Below, piece by piece: positions 1-10,980 of a stretch of DNA of 64,000 nt (position 1 is its first letter; each line of letters starts with the position of its first letter). A program made the position numbers and the translations under genes. The DNA is from Marsupella aquatica (taxonomy: Eukaryota > Marchantiophyta), in contig OZ316894.1 of the NCBI GenBank assembly GCA_973895155.1, positions 19,034,001 through 19,098,000 of the forward strand, written 5' to 3'. The notes below the pieces were generated by a model. It did not search any database. It saw only the letters and a program-made list of their open reading frames with translations, and was not told the DNA's origin.

Positions 1-509
1 TGTTCTGCCGCCGATTTCTCTAGCCAAAAGTTCATAAAACATCCACCCCCAAATTCGGCAAACTTCCCGTGAGGGACGTCGTACCAAGACGCTGCCACAC
101 GCAAGCCAATCATATCCCGTGACCCGGGGGATCGCGTCATCACTGCCTCATGATTAGTGAGCGCAAGTATGAAGAATTGGACTGCAAGTTTGTCAATCAA
201 ATCTCATAGATTCAAGGAGGCAAGGACTACAGTCCATGTCATTTTCTTTTGTGGCTTTGTGCCTACGGAGAGACTGTGTATGACGGTCGAAACTCGAAAC
301 TGTCCATTGCCATAAACGAAGGCCAGAATTAGATTACGTGAAATGCAAGACCTGTCCAATTGACTTGGATTGCAGATGATGTGATGCACAAGCCGCCTCC
401 CCATTCAGTAATTATGTTTTCGAGATCTTGCAAGGAACTTCCCCCCGTGAAGATGAAGTTGTTGCGAGCTCCCGTAGATTTCGGGTCCTCGACGCTCAGT
501 CCGAGTATC

Positions 510-704
510 TCGGGATTTATCGAACGGAATGGATGCGTTAGTAAGAAGTAAACTTTAATCGCGTTCATGCAGTTCTCGCGAATGTGTGGGCTGCAAGGCA
601 CGAGAAGCCCTCGGGATTTATCGAATGGATGCGTTAGTGAGAAGTGAACTTCAATCTTGGTCTTGCAGCTCTCGCGAATGTGTGGGCTGCAAGGCACGAG
701 AAGC
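510..704. repeat. Two-copy ~97-bp tandem duplication
   Basis: The block beginning cgggatttatcgaa and ending ggcacgagaagcc occurs at about 510-609 and again at about 611-704, with scattered substitutions and small indels. The last ~40 bp of each copy, around ctcgcgaatgtgtgggctgc, is nearly identical. It is a local duplication with no coding content. Confidence 0.8.
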
Positions 705-724
705 CTAACGCGTCGAGAGGACCC

Positions 725-730
725 TATAAG
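725..730 (+). promoter_or_regulatory. TATA-like element
   Basis: The hexamer TATAAG in the context ccctataagaga lies about 450 bp before the decayed frame at 1178, just after the tandem duplication. It is the best TATA-like match in this interval, but a hexamer alone is weak evidence. Confidence 0.2.
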
Positions 731-1177
731 AGATCGGGAAGACCGACTGAGCTCTTCATTCTAGTCATTTGCCAGACAGGCCGGACACTTGGACTCTGAA
801 GACTGAAGAGGAGAAAAGGAGAAAAGGAGCAAGCCATACACATAGCCCATTGGCTGCAAGCAGCAATTTGGCATCAATTGCCGGGACTTTCCATAGATCT
901 ACGTGCGAAAAAGCGGCCTTGTCAACAGGGCGTATTGGTAACAGATCTGAGTGAATTACAAGAGCGAGAACTTAGTGGCGAATTGTGGATCATCAGCGTT
1001 ACAAGTGGGATTCGGTTGTGTCGGAGGAACGGATAACTCAGGTCCGCACGTCTGCCAGCTTTGATTCGTAAACTGTCAGCAACATGGTGACTATTGTGCC
1101 TGTTTCCGTGGAAGGGGGTGTGCCTAGTGCAATGCAGGGTACTAGCTCTCAAACTGTGGTTCCGAGGGGTGATGTGT

Positions 1178-1768
1178 ATGGACACAACCTTCATCGGCAC
1201 CACCAGGGGCCTCGGGGCCACCGATCATCTCCCTCTCGATTCGGGCGTCGTCTCTGTCATCACCACCACCACCACCTGAAGGGTCCCCACAGCCTCGCCC
1301 ATCAACACGGCCACGTTCATCTTTCCCACGGTGGGCACCACGGAGGCCCTGACCATGGTCTCAGGGCACGACATGTTTCTCGAGGATTGCACGACGTTGC
1401 TGGACGAGAGCGCGGGCCTCACTTCCGCCTACGCAGGCATAGATCTCTCTCACCTCACCACTTGATGCACAACAGGTCCAGCGACGGCTCTCCTGGGAGC
1501 CCACACAGAGGAAACAGAGGAAACAGAGGACACCGAGGGCATTGCAGCAGAGTTCCTTGCGATATTAATTTTCAAGGAATTTTCTTCCGTGAGCACCATT
1601 TGCATAATCTCCATAGCCAGGACCCCAACTCAGGATCTGGATTCGATCGCTCATCCCATCAACCTGCAGCGATCGAACAAGGAATTGAACAGCTTGGGCA
1701 ATTATCACTCAGGTCTGAATCTGGAGCGTTCTAAGCTTTTGCCAACAGTTACCATACCCTCGAGGTGA
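1178..1768 (+). pseudogene. GC3-rich decayed reading frame, unidentified
   Basis: From the ATG at 1178 this frame has strongly C/G-ending codons over its first ~95 codons (GAC, ACC, TTC, ATC, GGC, CTC), as real plant exons often do, and its translation has ordinary protein composition. It is broken by TGA at 1277-1279 and TGA at 1463-1465, and runs to TGA at 1766-1768. The frame beside it (1084-1734) is open for 216 codons but gives a bizarre His/Arg/Gly-rich product with a run of six His, because ACC codons are read as CAC. I take the long His-rich frame as the shadow and the interrupted one as the relic. The family is not recognised. Alternatives are an exon with unrecognised introns, or chance composition. 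Confidence 0.35.
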
Positions 1769-4190
1769 CAAGCTTTCCATAAATTCCTGGGGCTTTCTGG
1801 TATGGAACATTTTCTGTGGCCTGTTTCATCCTGTTAAACCTATCTTTCCCTCCGGAAATTTAAAAAATCTCCCAGACCTTCCACTTGGTCATTCCATGTC
1901 TGAGAACTTGATGGTCTCAGCCTGCATCTTCCACTCCACACTGTTGGTATCGAAGACCCAAAGATCATCACATTCGTCCCTCCCTCAATTCCTATTGAAC
2001 GTATGGAGCTGTATCCAGACACATTACAGTACCACACAATCAGTACAATTCGGCTTCCAGTTCCTTCACATTTCTTGTACACATCGCTCGGATCCACGAC
2101 AGACCTGCCTACTCACACTCGGAAGCGACTAAACCATAGATCTACATTACTTCTCCATCTACTCGGGAGCTCGCCGTGGATCACCTGTGAAACGCACCTG
2201 ATCAAAATCTGCGGCCAGGAGGTATTAAAGCAGTTTCACACTAATCGAAGTCTACAATAAGTGGTCCACAAAGCTTCGGACCCGTCTCATGCGCAACAGA
2301 TTTCAATCTCTTCATAAGTCCTATGCAATGATCACCAGTGGATCTACTCCCCGAGCTTCGACTAGAACTTTCGTGCGCAAGAGGTGTCTCACTTTCTCTC
2401 TTGGAGGTAGGGACACGAAAACGCCTACGATGCACTCCGTAAACACAAAAAAACCTATCAGCAAACATTTACATCTGGTTGGTGCAAAGCAAGGTAGGAA
2501 GTGTGATCTATCAAGGATACTAAAGCTACTGTAGTTTCTTCACAGATCGTTCAGCCACAAATCTGGAACCCAGGGCGGATTAATTTGCCGACGAGTCGTT
2601 ATAAGTCATCAAGCCCAACTGGGAGGACGCGCTATAATGACGCGAGGTCCCAGGCTTGGTTGGACACATCGCCATATACTTTGTTACAGCAATCAAGACC
2701 ATGCTATCGTTGTCGTGATCGAAAATCAATAAAGGAAAACTTAACCCCTCAGAAGCGAGGGGAAAAGCCATTCGTGCGTTCAATTGTCTGTCGCCTTTTT
2801 GGTCATGTATCTTATTAATTAAAATGTAGGGAAGCTCGACAGCCGATCTGTGCTGAGAACAGCTTCCCAAACTAAGATGTCTTTCATCCTGGGTATGAAG
2901 CTGGGAAGTGTATAGACCACGTTGTCACAGGTTGTTCCACAGTTCTCCCAATGCATTTCAGTTGTTTCTCCCTCAGGCATTTGTGGCAAATTGATAAGTT
3001 CCAATGATTTCACATGAATGAAAGAAATTGAGTATAAAGTCTTAAATTGACAATTCCAACGCAAAGAAATTTCAAAATGTATATTTGACTTAGTTATCAT
3101 GCGTGCTGATCAATGGTCCAAGACACATCACTACCATTTCAAAGCTCAACTCATTACATACCATATGGCACCTAGTAGCATATAAATGTCAAGCCGCCGC
3201 GTTGTGAATTGTACTTTTTGTCACATGAGCATTCAACCACGGCCTCAGAGTCTTATTGAAGTCTTACATAGGAGACCGTGCGACATTGGAAAGCATTCAA
3301 CCAGACACAACTAAGGGGCATTGATGTGCAACGTTCCATTCAATTACTACTATATATTGAATACTGAACGGGCCAGTTGTTGAAACGTAACTTGGTTACT
3401 CGAAACTCTTTCGACAGGTCTGTCTTAAATAGGGAATTCTGTTTCCTCATTACAATACAACGGACAGTGGATGTGCTTCATGCTTTCGTAGCGGACTCGA
3501 TGAAACCCAAAGACTTTCAAGCTAACAGGGGACAACTGCAAAATCTTGTATTTCTACAAAATAATGTGATCAATTGAGCGAATTTATGCTAAGATTTATG
3601 CAGTGGGGACTTGTGTGTATATCATTAAGAACACCTTAGTTTTTTGAAGTGACTGGATACCGTTGCCTATCTTGTCGTGATTATCTTGTCGTGATAAAAC
3701 ACATACAGGGTTCAAATATAAGACGAATATGGTGACATCTAGGCTAGAGTGGTGACGAGTTCTCAAGCTGTTCTGTACAATTAAAATTATTTGTTTTAGA
3801 CCTCCAACTAATCGCTGACCATCAGCATCGAGGTGTCGGCGTAGGATCGCATTCTGTTCCAGACTTCCAGGCCAGCAAGGATACTTGTTTCAATTTGTGC
3901 TTTTGAAAAAGAGAAAATAGACACGACAGCTTTAGTGCACCCAGAAAACTCTCCTTATCATGACGAATGGTTGGCTGGCTACCTTCTGGTAATTACGACG
4001 GAGATGGTTCAAGCGAGGCATGTCATGTATAGTGACCACAACATAACATTAAAAAGGAAACATCTAGGCTACAGGACGGCTGACTGCATGCGATCATACG
4101 CTGGTTCCGAAAGATCAAAACTGGGCGTGACTAGGTCTTACACATTACTGTGCTGCAGTTCGAGCTCTTACGGTGTTCATTCACTTTATA
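1769..4190. other. Intergenic stretch, nothing recognised
   Basis: Only short open frames occur, none with a recognisable domain, codon bias or repeat. I see no RNA gene. Confidence 0.5.
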
Positions 4191-4311
4191 GTGGTCAAAA
4201 GCGGAAGCAATAGAACGAATTATAAAAATACTGCTAGTCATCTCTTACACGACATAGTGGACTACTTTCTAGCCCGCATAGATTCTAGCTGATAGCTTCT
4301 GCTGCACTGCA
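4191..4311. repeat. Left copy of repeat family flanking the terpene synthase
   Basis: The sequence starts gtggtcaaaagcggaagca, continues with a block containing tagtcatctct, and ends cttctgctgcactgcat. The same ordered blocks recur downstream of the terpene synthase (9023-9187 and 9190-9272). The copies lie in the same orientation, about 4.9 kb apart. Confidence 0.75.
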
Positions 4312-4419
4312 TATTGACGATATTTCTGGCCTTGCTTCTGCTGTGGAGAGCAACAAATAGGCGAATTGCCCCACTGAAGGTTTCAAAGGAGTTTTTTCCA
4401 ACGTTCTTCCCATCCAAAA

Positions 4420-4812
4420 TCAGGCTTGGTGAGGATTTGCGTCCTTTCTTTTGTTTCCAGTGTTCAAGAGCGATATGTTGGTGGCTTCATTTTCCAAAAC
4501 ATTCCAAAGTTCGTCAGCTAGGTGACTACTTTTCTCAGTCGCGTAATATGTCTTGTCCATATATTCAGAGTCAGCAAGTACATCGATCATTGCTTCAGCA
4601 GACATTGATTCATTTTCTCTTGATAGGCTAGCTTGCGGTCGCAAACAATCACGAAGATTGAAGACTTGCAAGCCTAAATCTGCAAGAATTGAACACTTCG
4701 CCAGACTGAGGCCACCTTCCATTTCATAAAGAAAATCAGATTCGCGGAAATGAATCGCCAGAATGTACAGCCACCTAATACTCTTTATTCTATTAAACTC
4801 GTTATTCTATTA
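4420..4812 (-). pseudogene. Unidentified exon-like open frame
   Basis: On the minus strand a frame is open from about 4812 down to the stop at 4420 (~130 codons). Its product is rich in Leu, Glu, Ala and Ser, has few rare residues and looks helical. It contains stretches such as ECM-like EMEGGLSLAKCSILADLG and SAEAMIDVLADSEYMDKT, which read like a genuine protein rather than a shadow. The first internal ATG is at 4722. I do not recognise the family and see no flanking exons. It may be one exon of an unresolved gene or a gene fragment. Confidence 0.3.
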
Positions 4813-5256
4813 AATCCCCGTTTCCGCAGATTAAAATATCCAGTTTCCTTTTTAAACAAAAACGTCAAAGATCGAAGTAGTTGCAGACAAACACGTACTG
4901 TGCGTTCCACTACTCGATCAATTCGAAGGTAGTTGATCGAATTGAACGCACGGTGCCTACCTCTATAATAATTACGCAATTCCAGCACGAGTCTCCCGTG
5001 ATCGCGAATCCTAATTTAGATGGGAACTCTTGCGTGCCCTTGGATTTCTTTTGTGTTTTTCTAAGGCAATGCGATCCTGATGCACAGGGATCCGATGGCA
5101 AGGGGAGGCAAGCGGCATGAGGCGAGGCGGCAAGATATAACTAAGAACAAATGAGAACAAAATCGATGTCTAAATTGTAAACCCAAGAACCTTAAACCGG
5201 GAGATGCTGACACCACCCGCTCGTTCCCAACACACATGACAACCCATTGCATTGTT

Positions 5257-5278
5257 CAGGTCAGGTCAGGTCAGGTCA
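5257..5278. repeat. Short (AGGTC)n tandem
   Basis: Four back-to-back AGGTC units. Simple sequence with no wider context. Confidence 0.8.
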
Positions 5279-5611
5279 CCGAATCCAGTGTCCCCACCCG
5301 AGAAAGACCACATCGTCGGTACATTAATTAAAAGCTCGGCCTACTGAAACAGGAAACGTTTGCATGCTCGTTTGCATGGCGGTTGATGGAGAACGAGAAG
5401 GTAAACTGAAGGTATCAATTGATTATTGCTCCTCTATGAAGGTCTGGAGTTAGGACAATTCGAGACTAAAACAATTCCAAAAAGGTCACAAAAAGCTATT
5501 TCAACTTCCGACATCTTCACATAAATAGCGCGACAAAGGGCATCGAAGTTGCACCGGTCGTTGCGATCCCCTATTTTCTGGCAGCCAGTGCCCCGATAAC
5601 TTTACCCGACT

Positions 5612-5717
5612 GCCATTCACGTTTTGGCAGTGCTGCGAAATAGGATACCCGCGCGACTGCCATATCCTTGTTGTTCCAAGTCGCCATTCACGTTTAGGCA
5701 GTGCTGCGAAATAGGAT
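5612..5717. repeat. 35-bp direct repeat before the terpene synthase
   Basis: A 35-bp sequence beginning gccattcacgttt and ending gcgaaataggat occurs at 5612-5646 and 5683-5717 with one mismatch, 71 bp apart. It ends 21 bp before the upstream candidate start codon (5739). It is therefore either in the 5' leader or promoter, or a hint that the real start lies further downstream (5925). Confidence 0.85.
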
Positions 5718-5738
5718 CTAGGCTGTTTCGGTTGCGAC

Positions 5739-8700
5739 ATGTCGACAGGGTCATCATTCCCTCTCTTTTTGATGTCGGGTTTTGGTCGCCAGGCATCGGC
5801 AGGTCGCCAGGCTCTGCCGATGCGCATCGGAAAGGGCCTTTTTGGCAGACATTGGTGCAAGGGCGTAGTTGGATTCGGGCTGGGGAAAGATGCAGGTCGT
5901 CCGCACCCTGCCAAACAACTTGCTATGCTGACGTCCGACCCGAAAACCTGTGCGGATGCGCTAATAACAGATGAACAGCTTATGCAAACGTATAGACCTC
6001 CAGCTTTCTCGCCTCCGTATCCTAGCAACGTGCATACCAAGCACTCGAGCGCGCTGAATGAGAAGACCGAAAAATGGATGCAAGACTTGAAGGTCGACAC
6101 CATTTTCAGCCCGAAAATATACCGGGTGCTCGTGAGCATGGACATCCCTTCGTTTGGGGCCCGTGTTTATCCGGATGCCCCTACCGAGTGGGGACTGGAA
6201 TGGGCGTGCAAGTTCTTCACAATGCAGTGGATTTGGGATGACACCATGGACGCCACTGCCATAGGGCAATCCCCGGAGAAGGCTCTCTCCCCTGTGCTGG
6301 ACGCGCTTCTCCTGATCATGTGGTCTTTCCCTGATGATCCAGTCTTGCGCACAGACTTGGAACGTTTCACAGATCACTTGGATGCCCACGCGCGCGAGGA
6401 GAAACTAAGATACGTTGAGTCAGTGTTGGCGGACGCCAGAACTCAACCAGGCACAGGTAAATTCATCATAGCCAGAGGGAGCGAGAAAATTAATGTGCTA
6501 GCCAACGAGATCTTCTTTGTTCGTCAGTTTTTGTTTGTATATTTATTAATTTTTACACTTCATGCAGTGTAATGATTTATTGAAGTAAGACATCCAGCAT
6601 ATTCTGCAGCTAGGATTTTCCTGAATTACTCTATATCACATAGAAAAGTTTTCCCACAAATTGGCTAGGATCCTCTTTTGATCTGTACAGCAGCCTACCA
6701 TTTCGGGCGAAAGTCTTAAGTCCATCTCGTCAATACTCTGAGGTATTACTTCCTGAAAGACTACCCGAGATGTCTACTTATTAGTCTAGGATCATCCTGA
6801 ATCCTGCGGCAAGTCAAAATAGGACTTCCACCAGATTTCGCCTGACAACAATTTGCAATCTGCAACCCTCGCAGATTCTGGCTCTGTGCATTCGTGCCCT
6901 CAGAATTAATGTAGACAACAAGATCTCATCGCAATTGCATGATCAGTGGAATCTACTACCGCAGTAGCTTGCGCATTGAAACTTTTCGCGCGTTTTCATT
7001 AGTTTTTCATCCTTTGCGTAAGAAATAAATACGCTCGCTTGGAACAACTGGCTCCGGATCTAGCTGCCAATGTCAGTCTACATTATGTCGCAGTAGTCGC
7101 ATAGTAACTGAAAGCTACTTAGTTCTGTAAACATTTTGATGCTGTCCTTTCCAATGTATTTTTTTCTAATTATTGTTCATTTTATCATTAATTCGAGCCG
7201 TTACTGTTTGTAACAGCTTGAGATTTTTTGAAGTGAAGAATGCTGAGAGATCGAGAGTGGAAGCCTAATCAAGTTGTTCCTAACTCGTATGCAGTATATC
7301 CCAAGCCAACGTCAGGCGTACTATATGAAGTATACCTGGATTTCTGGAAGGACATAACTGCGACCTGTTCACCTGAATTCTGCCTAAGATTCGCTCATTC
7401 GCTGCAACAGTCGTTCCGGGCTTGTCTCCAAGAGTCTGACAACCGAAAGTCGACAAGAGTTACATCCATTGACAACTACATCCAGATGCGCAGAGGATCA
7501 TCAGCTGTACTGTCCAACATGGTAAGGAAATCAGACAAATATGCAACAAGTCTGTGAATACAGTAGACTAGACATCAACTCTTGTCTACCGCTCAAGAAA
7601 ATCTCTCTTGTACTATTGTCAATCACCGTCTAACAACAGATCGAGTCAAGCTGATCCTTCCTGACTGCAGAATCTCAAGACACATTTGGCGAGAACCCTT
7701 TGCTGTTCTATCTCATCTCCACGAAAGACTACCAAATTGTTTAGACTTTCTAATTATTTCATTTTCGCAGGTGGTGATTGACTTCATCTATGGTCTTAAC
7801 ACACCCGACACTTGGTTTTACACTCCTGAGATGCAAGACCTTCTCGACGCAGTCATCGATATCGTAGCTTGGATAAATGATATTTGGTCCTTCAAAAGGG
7901 TAACTACATGCCTGCGCCACTCACAAGTTCCTGACCTGTAGAAGTCGTTTCGTTGGAATATCTAGAGTTAAGCTAGCGACTCGCACGTCATCAGGGTTCA
8001 CTGTTGTCAGTGACCTTATTTCTATTTGCTCAAAATGTAGAGAGATTCCGTTAGACTGTGCCAAGGAACTTTCAAATTTAGAAATACCATTGTATACTGA
8101 AATATCAGTTCAAAGGCACAATATATGTATCTGGAATCAAAAGTACCCGTCATTGTTATTAACAACTTTGTAACGACGTCTTGAACACAAATCTTTATTA
8201 GTATATCTGACTTGGTTTAATACGTACGAACTTGATGTTTTAAGTTATAACCTCTTAAGTTGTCCAATATTTATGATCTGATGCAATCCAGATTACGATT
8301 TCAGTGTGCTGTAGTCAATTCTCTCTTTGGAATGGAGTGGACTGATAACATTTAGCCAGGGTCTCTTTCAACATTGAACACAAAATTGTTCTGTAGGAAC
8401 GAAGTTTCCGTATTCAATTCAGAATCGTGTTCCCGTTCACTGGAGGTCTACTTCCCACGCTGGTATCTGACTGAAGGTCGATCACTGGTGGGCTTCCTAG
8501 ACTTGCTGGGTATGGTATCTGAAGGAATATGGTTCACTGGAGTGGTTACTAGACTAGATCGGTGTCTAACTGATTGTCAATCTGGCTGTAACAAGCAGGA
8601 AGTGTTGGTCCAAAAAGACGTCCACAACATGGTCTTCCTGATCAGCTTCCACCGCAAGGTACCATACACGGTAGCCGCAGACATAGTCACTCAGATGGTC

Positions 8701-8856
8701 TATGACCGGATTGCGGATTTCGAGCAGGCCGTGAAGGATTTAGAATCGGTCACACCTCTAGAGTATCGACAAAGTTTTGAGCAATACGTGCAGACGTCCA
8801 GAAACTCCATATCAGCGGTTCATGATTGGAGCGCATACTCGATGCGCTATAAGTAG
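5739..8856 (+). CDS. Microbial-type terpene synthase (MTPSL), class I
   Basis: Class I terpene cyclase: it ionises an isoprenyl diphosphate, probably geranyl or farnesyl diphosphate, to make mono- or sesquiterpenes. Gene model: exons 5739-6456, ~7250-7521, 7771-7899 and 8599-8856. All introns are GT-AG and the junction phases agree, giving 458 residues from the ATG at 5739 or 396 from the in-frame ATG at 5925, closer to the usual family length. Motifs seen (long numbering): DDTMD metal-binding motif at 167-171; MRR, with the likely diphosphate-sensing Arg, late in exon 2; the NSE triad NDIWSFKR|E with N366, S370 and E374 split by intron 3; and a C-terminal Trp...Arg-Tyr pair (HDWSAYSMRY). It resembles bacterial/fungal enzymes rather than typical plant TPS (no N-terminal beta domain). 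The 62 extra residues of the long form are Arg/Gly/Ser-rich and nearly acid-free, so they could be a transit peptide or untranslated leader. The exact 5' border of exon 2 (7250 or 7256) is uncertain. Confidence 0.9.
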
Positions 8857-9022
8857 ACGAGGCATGGACAGTATGAGAACGTCTTTTGTGGCTGACAGAA
8901 CTCTTCCGAAGTACAGTCTCATGCCTAACTAGCTTCGATTTCAAATTACCCCAACGACGAGTGATCAAGAGATGTCTTCAGTTGAGTCTTGAGCCGTATG
9001 GCATCCTGTGTAAACCCTCCAA

Positions 9023-9272
9023 GATGGATGGAAAGTAGCTGAATAGTGGTCAGAACGAGGGTCAGAAGCGGAAGCACCAGAACGAATATTAAACGTCTTC
9101 CTAGTCATCTCTTTCACGGCATATATAGGTAAAACTTATAATAAGGATCGGACGAGTTTCTAGCTGCTATCTTCTGCTGCACTGCATCTTGGATGGAAAG
9201 TAGCAGAATCATACGTGGTCAAAAGCGGAAGCACTATAGGACGAGTTTAGCTGTTATCTTCTGCTGCACCGC
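9023..9272. repeat. Right copies (two) of repeat family flanking the terpene synthase
   Basis: The blocks gatggaaagtag / gtggtca-gaagcggaagca / gacgagttt-tag-ct / cttctgctgcac-gc occur at 9023-9187 and again, shortened, at 9190-9272. They match the single copy at 4191-4311. The repeat starts ~165 bp after the terpene synthase stop, so it may lie in its 3' UTR. Confidence 0.75.
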
Positions 9273-10980
9273 TTTGAGTCCATCTACTGTTGCCCTCACT
9301 GGCTTATTTCCTGATAGGAGAGCCAAAAATGCTGGGGTTTTTACTGTAGTTCTTAATAAATATAATTCAATTCAAGGCAAGGCAAAAGAAGAGCTTAGTT
9401 CCTTTCTGCTCTTTTTATTATTAGTTAATCAGCTCAGTACATGATTGGTATCAGGATGTGCAGTCACGCAAGGAGAAGTAAGTCAGACCATCTCCACCCG
9501 TGCCCAGCTTCCCCATCTAAATGAATCACCAAACGAACCAGATTAATATAGAGAAAATTGGCTATTGCTTTCCCCACCGGTACCCTGTATTTACAAATGT
9601 TTCGAGATCGACAGCCAAATCCAAGCTGCCAACCGCCATTTATAGCAAGATGGCTTTTAACCAACCCGCCATTTGCATCGACGGTAGAAGTTACATGACT
9701 GACACCGATTTGCAGTTTCGGGTTGAAAGTATGAACACATGATTTCGGGAATGGAGGTCAGCTTGCGGGGTTTCAGTGGGGTCGACTTCCGATGGAAGAT
9801 TAAAATTTCATTCCTGAGACACGCACCTCTGCCTCGATGATTTGGGGAGGCTCGGCTATACCAAACCCGTGGATAAGCTGAGTTCGGCCGTTTGTTTGAA
9901 GCAGCTTTACTTTTAACACGGGTGGAACTGTGGAAAGGATTACGTTCCTGCCTGTATCGTAGAGTATGATTACGGATAACATCGAACAAGATTGAGAGCG
10001 TACACCACTCTATGGTTGCCGCCGACCCCACGGGACTGGAGAGAAATTGGCCCCACAATCATAAAGTGCTCTTGACCTCCTGCAGCTAAGTGGATATGAT
10101 GATGCTCGGAACTCAGAAAGCTCCCATCAATTGGTCTCACAAGTTGTCGAAAGCCCGTGTCGTGGACTTTGAGCCCGCAATGGACCATGATCGAGGATCT
10201 CCACTGTGGACCTCAAAACACTAGGGATCCGCCTAGGTCAGCCTACGGAATTCGGGAAATACTAAGAAAGATATTGACTGGTTTGACTGGGAAGGGTAAT
10301 ATATGTGATTCTTGTTTCTCGATCTCTTCCGGATGTCGTTCTACCTTTCTGGACGTGCCAGTAGCTGTCAAAGAGCTGAGTTTTGGGGCACTGTGCACCG
10401 CATTTGCAAATGGACAACCACGCCATCGTCATCAATCAGTCAAGCTAGAACTACAGTGAAGACCATTCTGCCAAGCGTCCAGTTTACCATTGGAATCTTT
10501 CAGTGTTTTTCTTCTCTGTCTCGAACACTTCTCAACTTCCTTTTAGTTTCTCTCGATCAATACATCATTCTGGAAGTGTGAGCTGACCTCCAGACCAAGG
10601 CGGGCAGTCAGTCCTCTGGCACATGGAGAATCTCTTCATGGAGTGCGCTGACGTTTATATGCCCTAAGTGAGTAGACAGAGTCCATCTTCCTATGCCGTT
10701 GCCTATTCTCTACCACGATTGACCGAAATACGTTTCCTCTTGCTCTGCAATTTGCTGCTTTTCTTCCGTGCGTGGTGTCCGACCGAGACAATTGAGGGCA
10801 AACATGGACGAGGGTGGCCGCAGATGAAGGCAAGGAAGGGCAGAAGATGTTCGAAGAAGCGGCTCGAGAAGATGCAAAAATGCAAAACAGAGTAAAGGTA
10901 GCTGACAGTAGGGGTAACAAGTAGCACCAGTTTCAATCACGAACTAGAGCAAGGGACGGTGTGGGAGGAAGATAGCAGCA
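9273..10980. other. Intergenic stretch with minus-strand exon-like fragments
   Basis: On the minus strand two overlapping frames (10188 to ~9970, then 9982 to 9800) give protein-like segments, for example SLQSRGVGGNHRVVYALN followed in another frame by DTGRNVILSTVPPVLKVKLL. They could be one decayed gene with a frameshift near 9975, or chance. I recognise no family. The rest, including the ~1 kb before the transporter gene, shows nothing definite. Confidence 0.3.

Larger units (their letters stand above)
1..1083. other. Intergenic stretch, no gene recognised
   Basis: No open frame here has a recognisable domain. The notable structure is a tandem duplication (510-704) followed by a TATA-like hexamer (725-730), listed separately. 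A regulatory role for the decayed frame starting near 1.1 kb is possible but unproven. Confidence 0.4.

Noticed and set aside
8374-8598. In-frame sequence upstream of terpene synthase exon 4
   Set aside because: It is open by chance within intron 3. The acceptor at 8598 restores the NSE motif exactly, and the upstream residues match no terpene synthase.
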